Below are positions 1 to 6,069 of a stretch of 56,865 bases of DNA, in pieces; position 1 is the stretch's first letter; every line of letters starts with the position of its first letter. Made by a program: the position numbers and the translations under genes. The notes beneath the pieces are model-generated. The model was not told where the DNA came from, made no database searches, and saw only the letters and a program-made list of their open reading frames with translations. The stretch comes from Bacteroides sp. GTDB lineage: Bacteria > Bacteroidota > Bacteroidia > Bacteroidales > Bacteroidaceae. The stretch is from positions 1-56,865 of the forward strand of contig DXLM01000003.1 in assembly GCA_019414725.1 (NCBI GenBank), read 5' to 3'.

Positions 1-10
1 AGATATAAAC

Positions 11-319
11 CTATTTTATCATAAATAACTTGCAAAAATCATAGTAGTATGGCTGAAACACAACCACTATCATTTCCACATTTCCATCCGCATATAAATG
101 GGAAGGATAATTTACCTGACCGCTGATGCTAAATTCCGATTGGGAGGTTTTTAACTCTGGTATATAGAGCGGTGTTTGTTTGTGGAAAATGATTTGAGGA
201 CAACCAATAGGAAAAGTAAGGGTATTCAGCGGTTGATTGCTTTTGAATACCCAATAATACCTGACGTAAGGTTGTAACTCCTTGCAAGGTTTGTAAAATT
301 TGAAGTCCTCTTGAATCAT
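11..319 (-). pseudogene. AraC-type regulator, N-terminal domain only (truncated)
   Basis: The 102 codons from the ATG at 319 match the effector-domain half of the AraC-type regulator at 883-1686. Shared features are the aromatic segment YVRYYWVF, the FPIGCPQIIFHK stretch and the VVFQPY motif. The reading frame stops at a TAG (11-13) shortly after VVFQPY, where the paralog continues into the second half of the effector domain and its helix-turn-helix region. No DNA-binding domain is encoded before the stop. Only ten bases remain beyond it, so whether a frameshifted remainder follows cannot be seen. An ATG further upstream (379) is possible, but 319 aligns with the paralog and lies properly downstream of the promoter element at 363-370. 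It could also be a free-standing sensor domain, which I consider less likely. Confidence 0.55.
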
Positions 320-356
320 TTTACAAAGGTAAGGCTTTTTGTCGTTTGTTATTGGT

Positions 357-370
357 AATGAGCAAAAATA
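357..370 (-). promoter_or_regulatory. -7 promoter element of the truncated AraC gene
   Basis: Read leftward this is TATTTTTGCTCATT, whose first eight bases fit the Bacteroidales -7 consensus TAnnTTTG. The same 14 bases recur at 1705-1718 in front of the sister AraC gene, so the two genes share promoter ancestry as well as coding ancestry. No convincing -33 box was found. Confidence 0.6.
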
Positions 371-420
371 TAGCTGCAAATAGAATAACTTGCAGCCATA
401 TTTTAATCTATCAACACATG

Positions 421-783
421 TTAGTCTGTATAAAGTCCTATGCGATTGCCGGCGGGATCAGCGAATACGGCAAAATATCCCTTTCCTTCTACTTGGATTT
501 TTGTCTTAGGAATCGTTATCCTGCCACCATATTTCAGTACTTGCTGGATTGACCAGTCAATATCTTCACAATTAAAGTGAATTAATACACCATGCTCTGA
601 GGGTTTGAAGTCAGGTGCATAGGATATTGCACCAACTGTTTGTCCGTTCTGTACAAAACAAGCCATTTTCTCATTGCTGTATTCGGCTACCATAAGTTCC
701 ACCCCAAAGATTGCTTGATAAAAATTTACCGATTCGTAGAAGTCAGTAACGGGGATTTCAAAGAATGCAATTAAATTCTTCAT
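421..783 (-). CDS. VOC-family (glyoxalase/bleomycin-resistance fold) protein
   Basis: A 120-residue single-domain protein starting MKNLIAFFEIPVTDF. It has the VOC-superfamily layout: an N-terminal beta strand, FYESVNFYQAIFG as the first helix (fish-hook motif), and a C-terminal half ending FAVFADPAGNRIGLY, the usual closing strand. Members are small metalloenzymes or binding proteins (glyoxalase I, dioxygenases, antibiotic-sequestering proteins); the substrate cannot be read from sequence. The start at 783 was chosen because upstream in-frame codons overlap the -7 element at 835-842. It lies between two AraC-type regulator genes on the same strand, which suggests these regulated it or were co-acquired with it. 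No signal peptide is present, so it is cytoplasmic. Confidence 0.85.
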   Translation of the reverse strand: MKNLIAFFEIPVTDFYESVNFYQAIFGVELMVAEYSNEKMACFVQNGQTVGAISYAPDFKPSEHGVLIHFNCEDIDWSIQQVLKYGGRITIPKTKIQVEGKGYFAVFADPAGNRIGLYTD

Positions 784-834
784 GTTCTTTTTTCTTTTAG
801 TTATTACTTTACTTTGTCCTGCGCTAAGACATTG

Positions 835-842
835 CAAAATTA
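835..842 (-). promoter_or_regulatory. -7 promoter element of the VOC gene
   Basis: On the minus strand the bases read TAATTTTG, a full match to TAnnTTTG, about 50 bases upstream of the chosen ATG at 783. This supports the short form of the VOC protein. Confidence 0.5.
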
Positions 843-882
843 CGATTGCCATAAAGACATAGATAGAAGAATACGGACATTC

Positions 883-1686
883 TTACGAGTCAGAAAAATA
901 ATCAGATATTGGAGTATAAACTGATAGGTATTCTAATAGTGTATATCCTGTAAACAGTTTAAAATCTCTTATCATGTGTGATTGGTCGGAAAAGCCACAA
1001 CTATAAGCCACTTGCGCAAAATTATATTGAGGATTTTGCTGTAACAAGAATAAAGACCGTTGCACTCTTATAATCCGTAGAAATTTTTTTGGTGAAGTTC
1101 CAATATATTCCGTAAAAACCCGTGTGAATTGTTTTGTGCTTAGGCACGCAGTATTCGCCAATTTGCAAACATCAAGGTATGGGTTAAGGTTAATGTTTTG
1201 GATTACAGTAGAAAGTCTATCTATATTATAGTCTGAACATGCAACTAAACGATGCAATAGGAATTGTTCTATCAAATTTATACAATGAATGTTGTTTTCT
1301 GTATCAGCTATTTTGTGGGTAAGTTCGGTTAATTCCCTATCTTCGACATCCTCTATCGCTATATTTTCTCCTTGGAAAAGGGATAATGGTTGCCGAAAAA
1401 ATATCTTTGCCGAATATGGTTGAAACACAATAACAAGCATTTCTATATCTCCATTTGCACAAATATCAGTATATCCATTTTCTTGTCCGCAAATGAAATT
1501 TTGTGGTTGCATTTTATGGTAAGTTTGCGAGAATAATTGTTTCTTCTTGTGAAAGAATATTTGTATACAACCTAATGGGAATGTACGTTCGGTCGTAGCA
1601 TTTATCATATCACTTTCTAATATCCAATAATGGCGAATGTAACTACGTAATATCGGTGATGGCTATATTATTTTGAATGACTGCAT
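883..1686 (-). pseudogene. AraC-family regulator interrupted by a TAG at codon 8
   Basis: The open frame encodes a DUF6597-like effector domain followed by an AraC helix-turn-helix region (LDVCKLANTACLSTKQFTRV, then the second helix in FAQVAYSCGFSDQSHMIRDFK). The longest uninterrupted ATG-started frame begins at 1608, but homology continues upstream in the same frame: RSYIRHYWILESD aligns with QPYVRYYWVFKSN of the sister gene at 11-319. The matching start is the ATG at 1684-1686 (MQSFKII, then TAG at 1663-1665, then PSPILRSYIRHYW). The full-length product would have been about 267 residues, normal for the family. Either one nonsense mutation has inactivated the gene, or a shortened protein is made from an internal start at 1608, losing 26 residues of the effector domain. 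Confidence 0.75.
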
Positions 1687-1704
1687 TTTATAAATATATT
1701 AGTG

Positions 1705-1718
1705 AATGAGCAAAAATA
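1705..1718 (-). promoter_or_regulatory. -7 promoter element of the interrupted AraC gene
   Basis: Leftward TATTTTTGCTCATT, identical over 14 bases to 357-370. It lies 19 bases upstream of the ATG at 1686, which supports that ATG, and not 1608, as the original start. Confidence 0.6.
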
Positions 1719-1756
1719 CAGGAAGTGTTTTACATCGAATAGAATAAAAGGGACAT

Positions 1757-1809
1757 TTTAGTGCAAGGTGCAAGTATATATCTATATATAGCTTGCACCT
1801 TGCACTAAG
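1757..1809. repeat. Long palindrome (16-bp perfect inverted repeat)
   Basis: Arms 1759-1774 (TAGTGCAAGGTGCAAG) and 1792-1807 (CTTGCACCTTGCACTA) are perfectly complementary. The pairing extends outward by one A-T and one G-T pair. The 17-base centre is an alternating TATATA run that can add six more pairs with one bulged G. No T tract follows on either strand, so it does not look like an ordinary terminator. It sits inside the putative element, about 200 bases from its right end. Confidence 0.85.
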
Positions 1810-1832
1810 CATAGAAGATTTATTTTCAACGA

Positions 1833-1864
1833 TTTGCACAGTTCAAAATAAAGTCGTATCTTTG
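1833..1864 (+). promoter_or_regulatory. Complete promoter without an adjacent gene
   Basis: TTTG (1833-1836), a 20-base spacer and TATCTTTG (1857-1864) form one of the best matches in the window to the Bacteroidales -33/-7 promoter. Transcription would start near 1871 and run across the att-like site to the terminator at 2026-2065. No open frame of note lies in between, so the product is either a short untranslated RNA of about 190 bases or nothing useful in the integrated state. Confidence 0.7.
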
Positions 1865-1986
1865 AACCGAATTTTTAGGCAGACAACAAAAAGCCAAGAA
1901 CAGACAAAATTCAGTCTTTTTTGCAACCTAAGTTGTACCCCCTAAGGCATTGACATTTTGAAAACGAATTGAATTTCAAGGATATA

Positions 1987-2020
1987 GGAGAGCAGGTTCA
2001 TAATCCCTGTCTCTCCGCCA
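1987..2020 (+). other. tRNA-Ser 3'-end remnant, putative attachment site
   Basis: The last 19 bases (2002-2020, AATCCCTGTCTCTCCGCCA) have the form of a tRNA-Ser 3' end: T-arm descending strand, acceptor 3' strand CTCTCC, discriminator G and encoded CCA. No D arm, anticodon arm or variable arm precedes them. The preceding bases can still pair: GGAGAG (1987-1992) with CTCTCC (2011-2016), and CAGG with CCTG around the loop TTCATAATC, giving a T-arm/acceptor minihelix. This is what remains when an integrative element inserts in the 3' end of a tRNA gene: chromosome (with the tRNA terminator) to the right, element to the left, intact tRNA at the far end. The tRNA identity is recognised from memory of the family, not from a search. 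Confidence 0.7.
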
Positions 2021-2025
2021 ATAAG

Positions 2026-2065
2026 AAGTGTAAATCAAGCATTTGCGAGGTTTACACTTTTTTTT
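2026..2065 (+). terminator. Rho-independent terminator after the tRNA remnant
   Basis: Stem AAGTGTAAA (2026-2034) with TTTACACTT (2051-2059), a 16-base loop, then a run of T to 2065. Its position a few bases after CCA fits the original terminator of the tRNA-Ser gene, marking the chromosomal side of the junction. Confidence 0.85.
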
Positions 2066-2284
2066 ATATTCTGAATTAGAATCTCTATCTGTTTTATTGG
2101 AGCATCCAACAACTGAAGTGTCGTACAAGTCTATATACATAAAATGGTTCCAATAAATATTATTTTAATACAGAACTATAAAATTCAGTTTATACTTGTT
2201 GAATAAGCTACAGTTATCTAATTTTATGACTTCAATAAAAAAAGTATTTTATAGCACATCAAGCCATTTACATAAAAACTGAAT

Positions 2285-2740
2285 ATGATAAATATATATC
2301 CTATTTTCTACAACAAAAAGCAATATCTCGATTTACTGCTCCTTGCTGATGAGCAAGAATCCATGATCGATCGCTATTTAAAACGCGGAGACATGTTCGT
2401 TCTAGCTGAAAACAATGAGATAAAAGCTTCATGCGTTATAACTGAAGAAGGTAAAGGTATCTACGAAATCAAAAACATTGCTGTCTATCCACAGTTCCAG
2501 CGTCAGGGATATGGAAAAAAGTTGATATTCTTTCTTCTGAAACATTATAAAGCCCGATGCCATACAATGCTTGTCGGAACCGGAGACTCTCCTATAACTA
2601 TAGCCTTCTACAAGAATTGCGGATTTATATATTCACATCGGATACCCAACTTTTTCACCGACAATTATGAGCATCCGATTTTTGAAGCAGGTAAACAATT
2701 GAAAGATATGATTTACCTTAAAATTAGCATAAGTAAATAA
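2285..2740 (+). CDS. GNAT-family N-acetyltransferase
   Basis: A 151-residue protein with the Gcn5-related acetyltransferase fold. Motif A, the acetyl-CoA pyrophosphate loop, is visible as IAVYPQFQRQGYGKKLI (Q-x-x-G-x-G at about residues 77-82). A later segment, ITIAFYKNCGFIYSHR, is the usual motif B region with the conserved aromatic and GF. It would transfer an acetyl group from acetyl-CoA to an amine on a small molecule or protein; the acceptor is unknown. It stands alone: about 220 AT-rich bases precede it with no clear TAnnTTTG element, and the next gene has its own promoter. It is the first intact gene to the right of the att-like site. Confidence 0.85.
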   Translation: MINIYPIFYNKKQYLDLLLLADEQESMIDRYLKRGDMFVLAENNEIKASCVITEEGKGIYEIKNIAVYPQFQRQGYGKKLIFFLLKHYKARCHTMLVGTGDSPITIAFYKNCGFIYSHRIPNFFTDNYEHPIFEAGKQLKDMIYLKISISK

Positions 2741-2867
2741 GGAGCAACGTAAAAATCAAAAAGATTCGTCGACTAAAATATAGAGTTTCTCTAACCTATA
2801 CAGAAAGAACTACACACTTACCTAAAAACGAAAAACATCAAATATAAAAACAGGCAATCTGCCCCAC

Positions 2868-2898
2868 TTGTTAAAGTCCTGACATTTCGTTATATTTG
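2868..2898 (+). promoter_or_regulatory. Promoter of the M3 peptidase gene
   Basis: TTG (2868-2870), a 20-base spacer and TATATTTG (2891-2898) match the Bacteroidales promoter. It places the in-frame ATG at 2896 inside the promoter and so supports the start at 2941. Confidence 0.7.
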
Positions 2899-2940
2899 CG
2901 CTCAAAGATTATAACAATTAACATACCTATATTTAACAAA

Positions 2941-5088
2941 ATGAAGAAATGTTTATTCACAGCTGCCTTCGCTCTGGCATTGGGAGGAAGCAGCATGGCA
3001 CAAAGTACCAATCCATTTCTATCAGAATCGTATGGTACTCCGTATGAAATTGCTCCATTCGAAAAAATTACTATCGACAACTACCGTGAAGCGTTCCTGA
3101 AAGGAATGGAAGAACAGAAACAGGAAATCAATGCTATTATCCGAAATCGCGCAGTACCCGACTTCGAAAACACTATCGTTGCACTCGACCGCAGTGGAGA
3201 ACTGCTTACTAAAGTAGAATATGTTTTCGGACCTATCGCTAGTAGCAACTCAACCGAAGAGACTCGCGCTTTGGAAAAAGAACTGTCTCCATTATTTTCT
3301 GCACACAGCGATGATATTTACTTGAATCCATTGCTTTTTGCAAAAGTGAAAGAAGTTTACGACAATCAGAAAAAATTTGGATTAGATAAAGAACAGACCA
3401 AACTACTGGAAAATGTGTACAAGCGTTTTATCCGTGGCGGCGCTGGATTAAATGATGAGCAGAAAGCCGAATTACGTAAGCTGAACAGTGAAATATCACT
3501 GCTGGAACTTACATTCAGCCAAAACCTGATGCACGAAACCAATAACACATTTGTTACAGTCGACAAGCTGGAAGAACTGGAAGGACTTCCAGAAGCAAAT
3601 ATCGAAGCTGCCGCTAAAATGGCAGAAGAAAACGGACAGAAAGGAAAATGGATGTTCAATATGCAGCGTCCAAGCTGTAATCCTGTTCTACAATACTGTA
3701 AAAACCGTGAATTGCGCCATCGCGTATATGATGCATATTACAATCGAGGAAATCAGAACAACCAGTATGACAATAAAGAAATATCTCGCAAACTGGTTAC
3801 TTTACGCTTACAAAAAGCTAAGCTGATGGGATATGAAGATTATGCTTCTCTTGCCCTCGACAATCGTATGGCAAAAAACGAACAGAATGTATACCGCTTG
3901 CTCGACCAGGTATGGACTCCTGCTGTAGAAAAAGCTAAAGAAGAGCTGAATGATATACGTGCTGAAATAAAGAAAGATGGCTATAACTTCGAGCCGGAAG
4001 GATGGGACTATATGTACTATCTTAATAAAGCTAAACAAGCCAAATATGCTATCGATGAAGATAAAGTTTCAGAATACCTTGAAATCAACAATGTACTGAA
4101 AGGTATCTTCTATGTAGCAAACAAACTTTATGGCTTAACTTTCAGAGAATGTACAGATAAATTCCCTGTGTATGAAAAAACAGCTCAGTCATGGGAAGTG
4201 ATCGATAAAGATGGTAAAGTACTTGCCCTTTTCTACAGCGACTATTACCCGCGTGACGGTAAAGGAGCCGGAGCCTGGTGTACAGGTTTCAGAGATCAGA
4301 GCTATAACGGCAATGAACGAGTTCTGCCAGTGATTGTAAACGTATGCAACATGACAACTGCAAGCGGTGACAAACCTGCTTTGCAAAGCATTGACAATGT
4401 AACAACTATGTTCCATGAATTTGGACATGCCTTACACAGTTTCATGTGCGACGTACACTACCCGGGAGTTTCCAATGTTGAACGCGACTTTGTAGAACTT
4501 CCTTCGCAAATAAATGAACACTGGGCATTCGAGCCGGAAGTGCTGAACATCTACGCCAAACACTACAAAACAGGCGAAGTAATACCAATGGAACTGGTAA
4601 AGAAAATAGAAGAAAGCGCTAAATACGGTCAGGGTTTTGCTACAGTAGAATATCTGGCTGCTTCGCTTACAGATATGGACTTACATACACTGAAAGAAGT
4701 TCCTTCTGACCTGAATGTTATGGAGTTCGAATCTCAAAAACTGAAAGAACGCGGAATTCCTTCGCAAATCTATCCACGCTACCGTGTTACCAATTTCAGT
4801 CACACAATGGGAGGTGGATATACAGCCGGATATTACAGCTATATGTGGGCTGAGGTATTAGACTGTGACGCATTTCAGGCTTTCAAGGAAACAGGTGACA
4901 TCTTCAACAAAGAAATGGCAGACAAATTCCGTAAATATATCCTGACACCGGGTGGCATCGACGATGGCATGACTATGTATAAGAATTTCCGTGGCCGCGA
5001 ACCTAAGATAGATGCGTTACTCAAAAATCGTGGTTTACTGAAAGAAGAACCTCAAACACTTATCAATGGAGATATCGAAAAAAGATAA
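2941..5088 (+). CDS. dcp: Secreted M3-family peptidase (peptidyl-dipeptidase Dcp type)
   Basis: The 715-residue product begins with a signal peptide (MKKCLFTAAFALALGGSSMAQ), then the long helical M3 N-terminal region, then the zinc motif FHEFGHALHSF. The HExxH ligands are His492 and His496 with catalytic Glu493. The third ligand is expected at Glu519 in the VERDFVELPSQINEHW stretch. The conserved tail segment YRVTNFSHTMGGGYTAGYYSYMWAEVLD is also present. M3 enzymes cleave short peptides; the Dcp branch removes C-terminal dipeptides. The signal peptide places it in the periplasm, where it would process oligopeptides for uptake. Single-gene transcript: own promoter at 2868-2898 and terminator at 5108-5157. 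Length is typical. Dcp versus oligopeptidase A activity is inferred from overall similarity. Confidence 0.92.
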   Translation: MKKCLFTAAFALALGGSSMAQSTNPFLSESYGTPYEIAPFEKITIDNYREAFLKGMEEQKQEINAIIRNRAVPDFENTIVALDRSGELLTKVEYVFGPIASSNSTEETRALEKELSPLFSAHSDDIYLNPLLFAKVKEVYDNQKKFGLDKEQTKLLENVYKRFIRGGAGLNDEQKAELRKLNSEISLLELTFSQNLMHETNNTFVTVDKLEELEGLPEANIEAAAKMAEENGQKGKWMFNMQRPSCNPVLQYCKNRELRHRVYDAYYNRGNQNNQYDNKEISRKLVTLRLQKAKLMGYEDYASLALDNRMAKNEQNVYRLLDQVWTPAVEKAKEELNDIRAEIKKDGYNFEPEGWDYMYYLNKAKQAKYAIDEDKVSEYLEINNVLKGIFYVANKLYGLTFRECTDKFPVYEKTAQSWEVIDKDGKVLALFYSDYYPRDGKGAGAWCTGFRDQSYNGNERVLPVIVNVCNMTTASGDKPALQSIDNVTTMFHEFGHALHSFMCDVHYPGVSNVERDFVELPSQINEHWAFEPEVLNIYAKHYKTGEVIPMELVKKIEESAKYGQGFATVEYLAASLTDMDLHTLKEVPSDLNVMEFESQKLKERGIPSQIYPRYRVTNFSHTMGGGYTAGYYSYMWAEVLDCDAFQAFKETGDIFNKEMADKFRKYILTPGGIDDGMTMYKNFRGREPKIDALLKNRGLLKEEPQTLINGDIEKR

Positions 5089-5107
5089 ACATCTCTAAGA
5101 TATAAGT

Positions 5108-5157
5108 AAAAAATCGCTTCGGAGCATCTTAACATAAAGAATCCGAAGCGATTTTTT
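5108..5157 (+). terminator. Terminator after the M3 peptidase gene
   Basis: Sixteen-base-pair stem, arms 5108-5123 and 5142-5157 (core ATCGCTTCGGA with TCCGAAGCGAT), ending in a run of T. Confidence 0.92.
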
Positions 5158-5299
5158 CATTTTTATTCATTCCATGTATAACCTTTATACATCCAATTCT
5201 TTTAACAACAAAAAAGTGTCAACATTCTGATTCCACCCGAAAATTTGCCCAATATCCCTTAAATTTTATCCTATTTAAAAGAAAATATGAGCAAAAATT

Positions 5300-5329
5300 T
5301 TTGTGTTTCTCTTCAATCCACTATATTTG
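5300..5329 (+). promoter_or_regulatory. Promoter of the coiled-coil/zapA pair
   Basis: TTTG (5300-5303), 18-base spacer, TATATTTG (5322-5329). The ATG at 5349 follows 20 bases later. The in-frame ATG at 5301 would lie within the promoter and is rejected. Confidence 0.65.
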
Positions 5330-5348
5330 TATACAATTTTGGTACAAA

Positions 5349-5642
5349 ATGACGGAAGAAGACAAAAAGCTATTGAATACTTTCGAAGGGAAACTGAGGC
5401 ATTTTATGTATTTATATGAAGAACAACAAAAAGAAAATGCATCTCTCCGTCAACTTCTTGCTGAAAAAGAAGTTGAAATAGCCGAACTTCAAAATAGCCG
5501 AAAAGAATTGGAAGCCATGTATACCAATTTGAAAACAGCTCGCATAATCAGTATCAACGACAATGAACTCCGAGATACCAAACAACGATTGGCGAAGCTT
5601 GTGCGTGAAGTCGACAAATGTATCGCTTTGCTGAATGAATAA
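5349..5642 (+). CDS. Small coiled-coil protein upstream of ZapA
   Basis: A 97-residue, highly charged protein predicted to be almost entirely coiled coil from residue 10 to 65 (FEGKLRHFMYLYEEQQKENA, then LRQLLAEKEVEIAELQNSRKE). It ends in a conserved-looking segment, RDTKQRLAKLVREVDKCIALLNE. It resembles the short coiled-coil proteins encoded directly before zapA in Bacteroidetes and may act with ZapA at the division ring, much as ZapB partners ZapA in enterobacteria. That role is inferred from position and structure, not from a recognised family signature. The stop is 19 bases before the zapA start, so the two genes are surely cotranscribed. Confidence 0.8.
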   Translation: MTEEDKKLLNTFEGKLRHFMYLYEEQQKENASLRQLLAEKEVEIAELQNSRKELEAMYTNLKTARIISINDNELRDTKQRLAKLVREVDKCIALLNE

Positions 5643-5661
5643 TTAAAACGGTGAAAAGAGC

Positions 5662-5961
5662 ATGACGGACGACCAAATGAAAATACATCTGCTGATTGAC
5701 AACGAACGATATCCGCTCATCATTAAACGTGAAGAGGAACAACTATATCGGGATGCAGCCAAACAGATTGATTATAAACTAAACAAATACCGCAATAAGT
5801 TCCCTAATTTCAATACTGAGAAGTATTGGGTTATGACAGCCCTGGAACTGGCTTTTGAAAATATGTCTATGAAAGACCGTAATGATACCACGCCTTATCT
5901 GGAAAAGCTGAAACAACTGGAACAAGATATAGACGAGTGTATCGGTAAAAAGAGTGAGTAA
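5662..5961 (+). CDS. zapA: Cell division protein ZapA
   Basis: A 99-residue ZapA-family protein. The N-terminal globular part (MKIHLLIDNERYPLIIKREE) is the ZapA beta-hairpin domain. It is followed by the helix EQLYRDAAKQIDYKLNKYRNKF and a C-terminal coiled coil ending LEQDIDECIGKK. ZapA binds FtsZ in the cytoplasm and crosslinks protofilaments at the Z ring. It is second in a two-gene unit with the coiled-coil protein before it and is closed by the hairpin at 5994-6046. Length and residue pattern are typical. Confidence 0.9.
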   Translation: MTDDQMKIHLLIDNERYPLIIKREEEQLYRDAAKQIDYKLNKYRNKFPNFNTEKYWVMTALELAFENMSMKDRNDTTPYLEKLKQLEQDIDECIGKKSE

Positions 5962-5993
5962 GCGTTTAGTAAACGAAAGATAGAAAACATTTG

Positions 5994-6046
5994 CGCACAA
6001 GCTTGACGTCAGGAAAACAGCCTGACAGAAAGTTTGTGCGTTTTTT
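5994..6046 (+). terminator. Terminator between zapA and rny
   Basis: Outer stem CGCACAAGCTT (5994-6004) with AAGTTTGTGCG (6030-6040, one G-T pair), inner stem GTCAGG (6008-6013) with CCTGAC (6021-6026), then six T. It should separate the zapA unit from rny, though partial readthrough is possible since no separate rny promoter was recognised. Confidence 0.85.
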
Positions 6047-6069
6047 ATTTATATTTTAAACTACTTATA

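Noticed and set aside
11..1665. TAG recoded as a sense codon in this element
   Set aside because: Two homologous genes end or break at TAG, but in the first the sequence beyond cannot be followed and no suppressor tRNA is visible; independent inactivation is simpler.
1987..2020. Complete tRNA gene
   Set aside because: Only T-arm and acceptor sequences are present; there is no anticodon or D arm within 70 bases upstream.
5994..6046. 6S-like RNA next to zapA
   Set aside because: In some bacteria 6S RNA lies beside zapA, but only about 110 bases separate zapA from rny and the structure is a compact hairpin plus T run, a terminator.
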